This document shows, piece after piece, positions 23,101 to 34,751 of a stretch of DNA of 64,000 nucleotides. The notes under the pieces are model-generated. The model searched no databases. It saw only the letters and a list, made by a program, of their open reading frames with translations, and was not told the origin of the DNA. The DNA is taken from positions 310,001 to 374,000 of the forward strand of contig JAGTJL010000001.1 of NCBI GenBank assembly GCA_020746875.1, given 5' to 3'. The stretch comes from Rhexocercosporidium sp. MPI-PUGE-AT-0058. Taxonomy: Eukaryota > Ascomycota > Leotiomycetes > Helotiales. Numbering within the stretch: the stretch's first letter is position 1; each line of letters starts with the position of its first letter. Position numbers and translations under genes: made by a program.

Positions 23101-23682
23101 GACGGCGGTCAATAATCATCGTGGCTCTTATTATTATTATTATTCTTGTATGTTGATTCTTGAAAACAAGTATCCGAAGTGTCGGTGAATACCTGAGGCG
23201 TCTTTTCCATCGCCCGAGCAGCAATTACGTCAGGTACGATTGGATGCTCTCGCTCTCTCCCGCCCTGTGCCCTGCGCTGCCCTGCTCTGCTCCGACTTCT
23301 TCTCTCTAGCTCCTCTCTCTTTTTGTGCCCCGCGTCACAGGCTGTTCTCGACTTTGCTGCCAATCCCGCCGCCGCTGCCCTGATTTTTGTTGACTTTTCT
23401 GCCCCACGTTCCACCGCCATTGACAGCGGATTGGATTTCAAGTGAGTGTGTTGGGGCTATTGGTCTGCATATTGGCATTCCCAGTCCTGAAGTGTTCTGT
23501 CTAGACGTCCACGGCTGCGTTGACTGATTGACGGACTGCTGTTCTCCTGCCGCGTCAAACCACCACTCCACTCCACGCCTACTTCCCTCCCCCTCCCCTT
23601 CTTCCTTTCTTGCAAATACTCTTTTCTCTCCCTTTTGCTTCCTCACAAACCTATTTAGCAGAGTCTGAATCCCCGTCTCACC
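20186..23682. other. Long divergent intergenic region upstream of tps2
   Basis: 3.5 kb with no gene I can support. It holds a G-rich strand bias at about 21640-21850 whose minus-strand open frame is Pro/Ser/Thr low complexity with no family match. A short (TTA)n run lies at about 23129-23145. AGGGG at about 23052 and CCCCT at about 23091 match the core of the yeast stress element, but five-base matches are weak evidence. Pyrimidine-rich sequence lies just before the ATG at 23683. Confidence 0.45.
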
Positions 23683-26600
23683 ATGTCGCAGAAAATCCTA
23701 GAAGAAGGCGACCAGCTCGCTGAATCCCCTCGCCCTCTGCTCCCAGACCGCCAGGAATCAATTCATCCTGGCCTTCGACCCTCCTTAACCAACGTCCCCG
23801 TCACGCCTGGTATCCATCTGGGCGAGTACAACTCCGAACCCCACGGTTCTGACGAGCCCTCCTACTTCACTCACGATATCCATAGACTGAGGGAGACCAT
23901 GGCGCAATCGCCCTCCGCCGCTGCTTCAGGAGCGGCCTCGAACCATGAGATTCTGCGGCGCATGAGCTTGAATTCCGGGCCGCAGAGGAGGGACTCTTTG
24001 GCAGACATTGATCCTCGTGCTGCAAACCCGGCACTCAATCTTAGTGGTGGTGTTATCTCGGCCACATTTTGCATACCACATTCGTTGAAGTATAGAAAGG
24101 GGGCAGATTGGGTGAGCTGGTTCGTTGTCCGAAATGACTTCTCCGCTGACAGGCTAGGTTATGGATTCTCGACGGGGAACCTCTGCGCTATTTGACTCCT
24201 TCCCATATCTCTCCTCTGACAAGACGCCTTGGAATCATACTTTGGTGGGATGGACTGGGGAGATTGATCCTATCGACGAAATTACCCCGCCTGATACCCC
24301 TCCAGCCACAACAACTGCTTCGAAAATTGCCCCTCTCAACAAAAATTCCGCTCCGATACCTATAGATGGAATATCAAAACCTGTTGAGCAACCTGCAGCA
24401 GAAGGCTTGTGGATTCCCAAGGAAGATCGAACGCGTTTGGAGTGGCAGCTTTCGCACGACAAGCAATGCAGGACAGTGCCTGTGTGGTTGAGCGACGATG
24501 CCGAGGCCGGGAACCCTGATGGAGATATAAATCTGATAGACCAATCTCGATGGAGACGGTTTGCAGAACATGAACTTTACACTCTTTTCCACTACAAGCA
24601 GCACGAACCTACAAACGGTCGGGCGGAGCGCCAAACATGGGCAGACTACTACCGCATGAACCAAAAATTTGCAACTCGCATCATGGAAATTTACAAGCCA
24701 GGCGATATTGTCATGATTCACGATTACCACCTCCTCCTTCTCCCCAGCATGCTCCGCCAAAGAATTCCCCACATGTACATTGCTTTCTTCTTGCATATTC
24801 CGTTTCCCAGTAGCGAATTTCTCAGGTGCTTACCGCGTCGTAAGGATGTTCTCGAGGGTGTGCTGGGGGCAAATTTGATTGGGTTCCAATCTCACAGTTA
24901 TTCTCGACATTTCGTTTCTTGTTGCACTCGCATTCTTGGTTTTCCGTCGGACATTACGGGGGTGGATGCATATGGTGCAAAGGTGACGGTTGGTATCTTC
25001 CCGATTGGCATTGATGCGGCAGCGGTAGAGAAGCTGGCTTTTGATGGGAGCACAATCGATCACCAGGTGGCAGAGTTGAGAAAGATTTATGCAGGGAAGA
25101 AGATCATCGTTGGTCGGGATCGTCTGGACAGTGTACGCGGAGTTGCACAGAAGTTAATGGCTTTCGAGAGGTTCCTCGAGATGTATCCGGAGTGGGTGGA
25201 TAAGGTGGTCTTGATTCAAGTCACTAGCCCTACCAGTGTTGAGGAAGAGAAGGAGGATTCGGGGAACAAAATCGCCAACAAGGTCGCTGAGCTGGTGGCT
25301 AAGATCAACGGTCTCTATGGATCTCTGTCTTTCTCGCCTGTCCAGCATTATCCTCAATACCTTTCGCAAGAGGAGTATCTCGCTCTTCTGAGAGCAGCTG
25401 ATATTGGTCTCATCACCAGTGTTCGTGATGGTATGAATACGACCAGTTTGGAATATGTGGTCTGCCAGAGGGACGATCATGGACCACTCATCATTTCCGA
25501 ATTCTCTGGAACTGCTGGAAGTCTGAAAGATGCCATCCACATTAACCCTTGGGATCTCTCAGGTGTTGCACAATCTATCAACTATGCCTTGACGATGAGC
25601 GAGGATAAGAAGAGCGCTATGCATTCTAGTCTCTATCATCATGTCACAACCAGGAATGTCCAGACCTGGAGCAACGCTTTCATCAAGCGTCTTCTCGCTG
25701 TCCTTAGTTCCCACAACTCTGTTATCGCAACTCCTCTACTTGACAAGGCAGCTCTCCTGACACAATACCGTGCAGCAAAGAAGCGCCTTTTCATGTTCGA
25801 CTACGATGGCACTCTTACTCCGATCGTCAAGGATCCACAATCTGCTATTCCTGGAGACCGACTTATTCGCACGTTAAAGGCCCTGGCAGCCGATAAGCGA
25901 AATGCGGTTTGGATCATCAGTGGTCGCGATCAAGATTTTTTGAGTCATCATCTGGGTGACATCAAAGAATTGGGGTTCAGTGCAGAACACGGAAGTTTCA
26001 TGCGCCATCCAGGAAAGGATGAGTGGGAGAATCTTGCCGAGACATTCGATATGGGGTGGCAGAAAGAGGTCTTTGATTGCTTCCAGAAATACACTGAGAA
26101 GACACCAGGTATGTGCCCATTCATCGGGTTTCGGAACTCAACTGACACAATCAGGCTCTTTCATCGAACGCAAGCGGTGCGCACTAACATGGCATTACCG
26201 TCCATCCGACCCCGAGCTCGGTGCCCACATGGCCCGCGAATGCCAAAAGGAGCTCGAGAAAACCGTCGGAAAAGCATGGGACGTTGAAGTCATGACCGGC
26301 AAAGCCAACCTCGAAGTCCGACCAACCTTCATCAACAAAGGCGAGATTGCCAAGCGACTCGTTGCATCCTACGGTCAAGCCATTGGCGAACCTCCTGAGT
26401 TCACACTCTGTCTTGGTGACGATTTTACCGATGAGGACATGTTCCGTGCACTGAACGGCAGTTCCCTCAACCCCGAGCACATGTTCACCGTCACTGTTGG
26501 CGCGAGCTCTAAGATGACTCTAGCACATTGGCATCTACTTGAGCCGTCGGATGTCATCTCCAGTATCGCGCTACTGAATGGTGGGGATTCTAATACGGCT

Positions 26601-26693
26601 GATCTTGGACCATTGGCTGTTGTCGAGGGCAAGATTCCGGAACGGATGCCCAGCGTTAAGATCGTCGATGATTTGCCTGGTGGGAAGTTGTGA
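23683..26693 (+). CDS. tps2: Trehalose-6-phosphate phosphatase (Tps2/OrlA type, inactive synthase domain plus phosphatase)
   Basis: Dephosphorylates trehalose 6-phosphate to trehalose in the trehalose synthase complex in the cytosol. Three exons (23683-24111, 24158-26108, 26155-26693) sum to 2919 nt, 972 aa, a normal Tps2 length. The regulatory N-terminus is Ser/Pro-rich (EILRRMSLNSGPQRRDSL). A glycosyltransferase-20 domain follows (from about residue 120: GTSALFDSFPYLSS, IHDYHLLLLPSMLR, VRDGMNTTSLEYV). The HAD-type phosphatase starts at about residue 690 with RLFMFDYDGTLTPIV (nucleophile Asp in DxDGT). ISGRDQDFL, SAEHGSF, the Lys in NKGEIAKRL and the metal-binding LCLGDDFTDEDMF follow. All phosphatase motifs are intact, which separates it from the regulatory Tps3/Tsl1 group. 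The second intron interrupts the phosphatase domain at KTPG/SFIERK. Confidence 0.93.
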
Positions 26694-26990
26694 GTGAATA
26701 CTAGGGACGAGGGGTGGGAAGTTTGTTTTGCGAGGGAGTTGGTAGACAATGCATACGATAATCGGGTTGTGCATTTCAGCGGGTATCGAGGAGGGGGGAG
26801 GTGGTATTTTTTGTTTTAAATTCCAAAGACATAGCATGAGTGAGCGAAAAAGAGCGCGCAATGGATGATACATGAATAACTTGTAAAGCGATGTACGTGT
26901 CGTATGTAGATACCCGCTCAAAGTATCCGGTCATAAAATCTTAGATTTTCCCCCTTCTTTTCTTCTACTTGTTGAACCGACAAATCTGAG

Positions 26991-26992
<2 letters not shown>

Positions 26993-27022
<30 letters not shown>
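26993..27022. repeat. (CT)n microsatellite
   Basis: Thirty-nt alternating TC run about 300 bp downstream of tps2. Confidence 0.95.
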
Positions 27023-27025
<3 letters not shown>

Positions 27026-27339
27026 ACTCTTCACGCCCTCGAAATAAACCCATCATCAAACGCCCATGAATTATTCGCCTTCACAGATCCCCTTCGACTG
27101 TCTGTGAGACTTGCGCTTATACGAATACCCCTTCATCGTAGTATATCATGTCATATTATCTATACAAGTGGAGAATTGGATGACGGTGATGGTGGAGCCT
27201 TAATCGTGGGGGTTGGGGATGGGGATGGGGATGCGGTGACTAGCTATTAGGGAGAGGAGATGATGTGAGGGAGGGGGGTTGGATGTTTGGTGGTTGAGGA
27301 GGGAGATGGGGGTAGGGTCATGGTTTTGTAGTTTGGGGA

Positions 27340-27352
27340 GGGGGGGGGGGGG
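27340..27352. repeat. Poly-G tract
   Basis: Thirteen consecutive G at the end of a strongly G-rich stretch (27200-27352) made mostly of GGGGAT- and GGGAG-like units. Several G-runs are close enough to form a G-quadruplex in principle. Confidence 0.85.
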
Positions 27353-28114
27353 ATCGACGGGTGTTATTTGCCAGATAGAGTTATGCCATTTTGATATTAT
27401 GCAAATACAATGGCTAGAGGAAAGGAAGGCCAGGGATGATTGGAATCTATGTTTGCATAGTATACACAGGTTAAATATCCAACTCGTAGAATTAAGCTTC
27501 AGGAGCGAACGAGCGGAAGATCAACTTTCGGGGATTCTCCGTGAGGTGACAATCTACGAAACTGTTTCACTGACTAGATGATTATCCATGGTGATCGTCG
27601 TCAATATCTTCTAACTTGAAATACTCACAGCAAGGGTACGAAGAGTCCTTCTGATGGTTTGTTAGGTGAAAGCGCTGGCGTTCCGGACGTTCCGCTCTTC
27701 CTTTCCGAGGGGTTCCGGCGATACAGTACTCGAATGTGCTCTCGGTTTCGCAACATGGTATTTAGAAGAACCGCTGATAGTGGGATAGGATTGAGAATGA
27801 AAAGATAAAGGAATTGAAATTTGTTGATATTCTTCCATGTTGAGACAACTTGGACCACGATTGTCGGTAATGATGAGTTCTGCAGGATGAGGTCTCGAAT
27901 TGAAGAAGATCGGGATGGAGGGTTCGGCTGAGCTCGCTTACGCCCGTTTAATGAGACTCGGACCGTACCCCGCAGTCCTAGCCCCCGCTGTGGTCCGCCT
28001 GTTTCGTGAAGTTTAAACTCAAGTAGACGGTCTCTATTCATTTATCTGGAGTTACAACCGTCAAGTGCGAATGAGCATAATTCTTGATATCCATCAAGCT
28101 TCCAGATACTCGCA

Positions 28115-30721
28115 ATGCAGGAGCCCACACAGCGCGACCCGAGCCAAGAATCCAGCCAAAAGAAGAGGAGCTACAACGACAGCGCAGCAACAGAAAACCC
28201 GCGGCGTCAGAGGCGAGAAAAGTATACTCCGGCTGCTTGGTAAGTTCAGTAAATCAGCCCTCGTTGCAAATTCAGTTACTCATCTTTCTTTTCATTTCCA
28301 AGAGACATTTTGGGCTGACGGATAGGTTCGATTCAAAGCGAGGAATGTAAGAAGAAAAAGATAAAATGTAGTGGGGACCTCCCCTGTCGACGCTGCGAAT
28401 CGCACGATAAAGCATGCAAGTATGTTCGTGGAGCGGCTGCTGATGGAGAGGTCCTTCCAAGTACATCGTGAGTGATCATAAGACAAACGAAACTATCTCT
28501 AAATGTGAGAGTGACCTGTTCGGGTTCAGCTGACGACCAGTAGAGATCGTTGTACAGTGCTGGAAGCCCAAGTGCGCGGCCTAGAAGCGAAAGTTCAACA
28601 GTTGCAATCTGTGATTGAAGAGATCAAAGTCCAAGTCTCAAAGAGCGGTCTAAAAGGTAGTCACGGCCAGATTCAAAATGGTCAGCCCTCAATCGAAAAC
28701 AACACGAGCACCTCATCACGTCCCCAGCCCAACCGCCCCTCAACATCACAGACAAAACTTGACACCGCACCAACACGCCCCAAGTTCCATGGACCAACCA
28801 GTTCAGCATTCAGTTTTAGCGTCGCGAACTCAGCTCTGAGCCGTCGCGGTATCGAAATAATGAACCCAGAGTCGTCGAGACTCGAGAGCGAGGTTACGAG
28901 TCGACAGATAAGTCCCGAGCAAGCAATTCAAGATCCTGCGAGTCAATTGGAGTCAGATCCTCTCTTGGCGTTGGGATTGACGGAAGTCAGGCGTGTGTTA
29001 GATGTTTATGAGGAGGAGCTGCATCCGGTCTATCCATTTATCGATGTTGATGATGTGAGGGAGCGAGTGGGGGAGATGTATCGGGAGCTTGAAGTTTGTT
29101 GTGGTATGGATGGAGCTTCTGAGGGTGCGAGGACGTGTGGCGATGATGTTATGGTTCTGAAGATGATGGTCGCTACTGCGCTTGTGGTTGAAGGAGCGGG
29201 GAAATCTGTGACTGGACAGATGCTGCTTGGAAGTGTCGATGCGACCTTGGATAAGGGTATGAAGGTATTTGGGATTAATATAAAACAACTGCAGCTCTAC
29301 ACACTAACAGTAAGATCACAATCCTTTCATAAATTGAAATCCACAAGGCGGATACCAGATCTAATATCCTATAACAACAGAGTATTTATCATTTTCACTG
29401 CGACGAGGACACGCTCGCCTGGCGCACCATCGGTATCTCGGTTCGGATCGCATTGGAGATGGGTCTTCACAGGAAAGAGAGCCTGCTTGCCAACGTCCCA
29501 GATCCAGAAAAGAGGCACTGGGCATTGAGGCTGTTCTACTGCATCTATGTTCTTGATCGGCGGTGGAGTTTCGGGACTGGCCTACCCTTTGCGTTTCATG
29601 ATTCCGATATTGATCCTGAATTACCGAATCTGGTATGTACAAAATATCCTCCATAGTAAGAGCCCAAGTTTCACTGACATCCGTTACTTCGTCAGGAGGG
29701 TAAAGTTCCATATTTGGAAAGCATGGCGTCCTACGGTAAAATCTCTTCTAAAGTCTGGGAGCTCGTCGCCGGCTTCAACCCCAAATCAATCGACGCAGAA
29801 AACGTAAACTATCTCGACTTTCAAGTCCAGCGATGGCGCGGATCACTTCCCCCATCCCTCCAACTAGCCACACCACCATCCACATCCACATCATCCACAT
29901 CACCAGTCCCCGCCTCCTACAAAAATCCACCCCAAAGTCTTCAACGCCTCCAAGTCCTCCTCTACCTCCGCGCAAACCACCTGCGCATCCTAATCCACCG
30001 GCACCACATCCTCTCCTCCTCATCCATCGCCTCCAACCTTTCCGGCGCCCATCTCGTGACTTCCATCGCAAAAGACACCATCCGGCTCCTCGTGCTCATG
30101 CGCGAGACATCCACGATCTACGAGACGCAGCAGCCGTCGTACAACTACTTCCTCATCTCGGCACTAGCGGCGATCTTCCTCGCTGTGTGTCATGATCCGG
30201 GGGAATTCAGTGCTGGGTGCCGCGATGAGTTTTTCAGTGCCTTGGAATTGTTAAAGGTGCTTTCTGGGCAGGGTTCTAGTGCGAAGAGGCTGTGGAGGAG
30301 CTTGAAGGGGTTGAGAAAGGTGGCGCCAAGGTTGGGGTTGACGCCTAGGGAAGCTGAGATGTTGGATGTTGATGGTGATGGTGATGATCATAACCACAAT
30401 TTATCCTCTTCATCATCAGGTCGACAAAGCACTCACTCTCGTCCCCAGAACACGGAAACAGCATTCTCATATCGTCCACTAGTGCAGACTACCTCTGGGA
30501 TAGAGACCGTCACGCCAGCAGGCGAGAGAGCCTGGAATGTAAACAAAGCTTATGATGCAGGTGTCAATGGCATGATGAATACGGAGGTCGACTTTCCGGA
30601 TATGTTCTATATGAGTAACGAACTTACGAATATGTTTGAGGCTTTTGGAGATGTGCGGGGGGATATGGGCTTGGATTTTGGTGGTGGAGATGTTTCTGCT
30701 TTGTTTGGGGATTTGTTGTGA
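28115..30721 (+). CDS. Zn2Cys6 transcription factor with fungal-specific regulatory domain
   Basis: Nuclear DNA-binding regulator. Five exons (28115-28239, 28339-28467, 28541-29309, 29381-29632, 29696-30721) sum to 2301 nt, 766 aa, with phase kept at each junction. The zinc cluster is split over the first intron: C42-x2-C45-x6-C52-x5-C58-x2-C61-x6-C68, with basic KKKKIK between. A coiled coil follows the third exon start (VLEAQVRGLEAKVQQLQSVI), suggesting dimerisation. The fungal-specific domain has HFHCDEDTLAWRTIGISVR, ALEMGLHRKE and FYCIYVLDRRWSFGTGLPF. The C-terminus is acidic/aromatic and could be an activation region. No neighbour suggests a target pathway: left is tps2, right is a dead monooxygenase. 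The TF could once have controlled that monooxygenase, but this is speculation. Confidence 0.88.
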
Positions 30722-31389
30722 GCGTGTGTTGAGAGTGATACTGATTTAGAGTAGCGAGAGATAATGTACCGAGATGCTGGATCATGGGATTGAAATTTTA
30801 TTATTATCTGTATGCTAGAACCCAACCATATTCTCGTTGAAGAATACCAACTGGTTATTCTCTTAGTAAGATGGGCTGGAGTAACCAGGCTGGGAATAGG
30901 CTCGGAACGTAGGACAGCACTATAGCCACCCTGCGGGGAACTTAGCCACCAGTGAATGACTGGAACGATTTTGAACCTTGATCCGATTGGGGAGCACCGT
31001 TCTTTTCTACTTACTCAATGTTTCGGCGTCCACTTCGTCTCGTTGTGGTGGCGTTGACTGCTTATGTAGACGGTAGTGGAACACTCCCGGAAGCGTCATG
31101 CACTAAATCCAGGTCCAGATCAGTCTGGAATCTAGGAAGTGGAAAATAGTTCAGATGGATGGCAATTGAACACTTTTATTCATATGTAGTATGATGTAGC
31201 CCACTTGGTCCTCTCGGTCACAGAAGAGAAAAGATACACATCCTCGAAGACTTGAACTATCACGTTGCCGTCTTACCTGATCCCTCCTGGATATATCTCC
31301 GCAACAAAACTCGGAATAGTAAGACGATCGCAAAACTTAGACATCCTTGATCTTCAAACTCATTCAAGGTACAGCTTCAAGCTCACAGA
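30722..31389. other. Intergenic
   Basis: 668 nt between two genes on the same strand. No coding or repeat signal seen. Confidence 0.5.
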
Positions 31390-32569
31390 ATGGAAGACTT
31401 GCATGTTGACGTTGTGATCGTCGGCGCATGCGTGTCGGGAGTCAACGCAGCCCACCGGATCCAAACGCAGTTTCCCCACTTGAGCTACACCATCCTCGAA
31501 GCACGCGGCTCCATAGGCTGTACACGGTATCTATTCAAATACCCCGGCATCCGCCCCGATTCTGACCTCTATACCTTCGGCTTCACCTGGCGAGTCTGGT
31601 CAAGTGAGGAAGCTATTGTAGAAGGGCGGGCGATCAAGAAGTATTTGATCGAATCGGCGGAGAAGTTTGGTATCGACAAGAAGATTCTATACAATCACAA
31701 ACTTATCTCTGCAGATTGATCGTCAAAAGAGAATGTGCGGAGTTTGGATGTGGAGATGCTGGGTGCGGAGCAGAAGACTGTAAGATCTGGATTTGTTCTC
31801 TATGGGTCGGGATACTATGATTATGACGAGCCATTGAAAGCTGTCATTCCAGGACTCGAGAATTTCAAAGGGACAACCATCCACTCACAGTTCTGGCCCG
31901 AACATCTCGACTACAGCAACAAGAAAATCATCATCATCGGCAGCGGTGCAACAGCAGTGGCCCTCCTCCCAGTCCTCGCGCAGAAAGCAGAAAGTGTAAC
32001 CATGCTCCAGCGCAGGCCAACCTACATCATCTCGGTTCCAGCCAAGGATAAGGCTAGCTGGATCCGGAACCTGCTCCCGTCATTCATTGTGCATCGTCTC
32101 GTGCGGTGGAAGTTCATGTGGATGGTGTTCCTCTACTTCCAATTCTGCCGTGAGTTCCCTGCACTAACAACAAAACAGATCAAGGAAGCAACGGAGAGGA
32201 AACTGTCGGATCATATCAAGCGTATAATCCGTGGGATCAGAGGCTTTGTGTTTGTCCGAATAGAGATTCTATCGCGCTTTGAGGAAGAACAATGCGAATG
32301 TTATCACGGATACCATTGAGAGAGTCACTGACACGGTGATTTTGACTGCTTGTGGCACACATTTGGATGCAGATATCATTATCACAAATACGGGATTGAA
32401 GATGAAAATCGCCGGCGGAGCACAAATCAGTATCGACGGACAACCGACGAGGATCTCCGATAGGTTTATCTGGAAAGGGATGATGGTGCAAGATATTCCG
32501 AATTCCGCGTTTCTTCTTGGCTATTCCAATGCGTCTGGGACTCTTGGAGCGCGAAGTTTGGAGATATAG
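31390..32569 (+). pseudogene. FAD-dependent (Baeyer-Villiger/FMO-like) monooxygenase, multiply disrupted
   Basis: The start is clear: a Rossmann segment VVIVGACVSGVNAAHRIQ, in which the second Gly of GxGxxG is Cys. The family stretch LFKYPGIRPDSDLYTFGFTW follows. TGA at 31717-31719 interrupts ISAD-SSKEN. In the same frame come GSGYYDYDEP, IPGLENFKGTTIHSQFWP and the NADPH motif IIIIGSGATAVALLP. At about 32220 the reading shifts to YNPWDQRLCVCPNRDSIAL, and at about 32278 it shifts again to NANVITDTIERVTD and TNTGLKM. The frame ends at 32569, well short of a normal C-terminus (family members exceed 480 aa). One nonsense, two frameshifts, a cofactor-motif change and a truncation make decay certain. 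Conserved blocks remain in the correct order. Confidence 0.88.
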
Positions 32570-33272
32570 TGGAATGACAGGACAATGCGTTTAGAGGGTG
32601 TAAAGCCTGTACCAATAAAGCGGAAATATCGTCAGATAACGCCGGAAGAGGGGCTCACAATATCGGACGAGAAGAAAGATAGAGGAGGATAAGCCCTATG
32701 ACGAGGAAGCACTATCGGCTAAAGCGAGTAGTCAGGAGGCAATGTGAAGAAGAATATGATACCCCATTGAATTTCCCCTATTCTCTACTACTATTCCCCC
32801 CAACCCCACTCAAAGTCTTCCCCTCCGCGTAGAAAGCTATCTAAAGATAAGAAGGCTCTTCGTTGGTCCAGAGGGAGCGCACTGACTTGTTGATATAAAA
32901 ATTCTCGCTTTAGTAGAATGGGCATACCCATAAAAGTTTATACTTACTAGCCGCTGTCTCTTGCCTTAGGGAGGCGTTGTCTACTTAGTTAGCATAGCTT
33001 AGTTGTCTGCTATGTATACATTCGCCACGGATCGTTCTTCATCTCCTTCACATATAGCTCCTAAGCCTAAGTACCTATAATTTTTTTTTCCAGCATACAG
33101 GGCTTGCTAACACAGGGGGATAGACGTTACCCCAGAAAGGTCTGTTTGTGTTGCTTTGTCTCACTCCTGATTTGTTGTCTTTTCCGTCAGCAGAGATTCG
33201 TAGATTACACTTTTATTTGCTGGGCCGCCAATGGAATGGCCTTCCCCTCAGCCAAATCAGGCGTGAAGTTTC
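32570..33272. other. Intergenic, possible pseudogene tail
   Basis: About 700 nt. It may hold unrecognisable remains of the monooxygenase 3' end. An ORF at 33104-33316 has no coding character. Nothing else seen. Confidence 0.45.
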
Positions 33273-34751
33273 CTAAAATGGTGATGCAGAAGGGCCAAAT
33301 AATAAGAACCCCATAGCTTGCAAGCTGAGATGAGGAGGTATGGCGACCGTCTGCCCCTCAGCATAGGCTATGCCATAGTTGGAATCGTAGTGCACCTGAC
33401 TTACCATGATCAGAGTCTGACGCTGACCCTGAAAGTGGCAGAGATAATGGAACCGGGCCACAGACAGAGAATCAAACGGTGGTAGTGGCCCATCGATCCT
33501 CTCGTGGGAATGAGATCGACGACGCCTGCGTCTGCTTCGATGCCTCCTCCGACTCCTACTTCGGCTCCTGCTTCTACTCCTGCTACTATAACGAACTCTA
33601 GATGGAGTCCGTCCCACTCCGCCTATATCGTTTGGATGGCAGCCATACCTTAAGCGTAGGATAGCAAAAATTCGTTTCCAATCTGGTCCTGGCTTCCTCG
33701 CAGCTCTGGAGGCAGCGGTCTCTGGGCCAAATGTGCCATTCAGAAGTAGTCTGATAGCCCTCTCGCTCCGTTCGAAAAAGTCGCTCTCTAGAACCTCCTG
33801 ACGCCATCTCTCACGAGTCACAACGGGGTCACCGTCAAACCGGTTTCGACTTCCATCCGACCGGAAAGAAGAACTAGATGCTAGCGCTTTGTCATCCGGG
33901 GTCTCAGGACCAAAATGCTCGTTTAGATAGAGGTTTATAGCACGTGGATTGAATCCTTGCAGCAACAGACATTGGCGTGCATCAAAACGGTCCTTGACGG
34001 GATTATTACTCCACACTAGACCCGGCGGTATTGAGCCGGGCGGTGGAGATTGGACTCTTCGGCGAGATGAATTAGATGTTCTTGAGGGAGGGGGGCCTGG
34101 AGAACAAGATCTAATGTTTAAATTGGTCCAAAAGTCAACAAAACTGATAGGCCGCCCTTCGTCTAACAGCTCTTGACGCAGCATACTGATAGACATCTTA
34201 TCGACAGGTAGACGAGGACTTTTTTCGGGAGAGGGAGAACGTTGTTTTAGTGAGAGGCTTGAATGACGGGAACTAGTCCTCGACCTCCCTCTTGTTGACC
34301 GTGCGGGATTAGAATTTCGGGAGGTAGCTGAATCAGAGATTCTTAACCCTTCGATTATCTCGTCGACGAACTCAATTGGGTTTCCCTCATCCAAGAGCTG
34401 TGGCCTCAGTTGCTGTCGCTCTGCTACTGTAGCATGGCTATGATTACGAGTCGCCGGCTGTCTATTCATGGAGGTCCTTGACGTTCGGGAAGTGCTGGCT
34501 GTTGGGGTAAGTGAAGGTCGTCTTCTGGCGGGCCTGACCGTTGGGTTTCTTGCCTCGAACTCCTCCTCTACTCTGACCTTCGCTCTCTCGTATGGTAGAC
34601 CGGACTCAATGAAGTCCCTGATTAGTTGGCCTCGCGAGCTGGACATACGGTAAGAATTCCAAGCTGACGGCTCATGCTGGATGATCTCTGGGCGTTCATT
34701 CTCAGGGGTGATTGGCCGCGGACGCGGGTCTAGGGGTTGCCTGTTCGCCAT
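33273..34751 (-). CDS. Hypothetical Arg/Ser-rich protein with degenerate helical repeats
   Basis: Not a known family to me. Single exon, 492 aa, starting MANRQPLDPRPR. It has five related segments of about 25-30 residues: GQLIRDFIESGLPYERAKV; QLRPQLLDEGNPIEFVDEII; MLRQELLDEGRPISFVDFW; ARQCLLLQGFNPRAINLYL; WRQEVLESDFFERSERAIRL. All share a helix-turn-helix-like L(L)xxGxxxxxaxxxl pattern. They are separated by Ser/Arg/Pro-rich linkers such as SRTSSRHSSLSLKQRSPSP. The last two end in the same FGPET motif. A run of RS dipeptides and poly-Arg follows (near residues 390-420, at about 33490-33590), then a C-terminal globular part with hydrophobic patches. Nuclear location is suggested by the RS/Arg tract. 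No RRM is present, so it is not a classical SR splicing factor. Confidence 0.6.
   Translation of the reverse strand: MANRQPLDPRPRPITPENERPEIIQHEPSAWNSYRMSSSRGQLIRDFIESGLPYERAKVRVEEEFEARNPTVRPARRRPSLTPTASTSRTSRTSMNRQPATRNHSHATVAERQQLRPQLLDEGNPIEFVDEIIEGLRISDSATSRNSNPARSTRGRSRTSSRHSSLSLKQRSPSPEKSPRLPVDKMSISMLRQELLDEGRPISFVDFWTNLNIRSCSPGPPPSRTSNSSRRRVQSPPPGSIPPGLVWSNNPVKDRFDARQCLLLQGFNPRAINLYLNEHFGPETPDDKALASSSSFRSDGSRNRFDGDPVVTRERWRQEVLESDFFERSERAIRLLLNGTFGPETAASRAARKPGPDWKRIFAILRLRYGCHPNDIGGVGRTPSRVRYSSRSRSRSRSRSRRRHRSRRRRRRSHSHERIDGPLPPFDSLSVARFHYLCHFQGQRQTLIMVSQVHYDSNYGIAYAEGQTVAIPPHLSLQAMGFLLFGPSASPF

Larger units (their letters stand above)
26694..28114. other. Intergenic with simple repeats
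   Basis: 1.4 kb. It contains a 30-nt CT microsatellite, a GGGGAT-type repeat at about 27217-27237 and a 13-nt poly-G. A minus-strand frame at 27625-28041 lacks any family feature. No gene supported. Confidence 0.5.

Noticed and set aside
31717..31719. TGG to TGA in the monooxygenase as a repeat-induced point mutation (RIP) signature
   Set aside because: The changed C on the other strand would be in a CpC context rather than CpA, and the region is not repeated or strongly AT-shifted.
33490..33600. RS/poly-Arg block taken as evidence for a classical SR splicing factor
   Set aside because: No RRM domain is present and the rest of the protein consists of different helical repeats.
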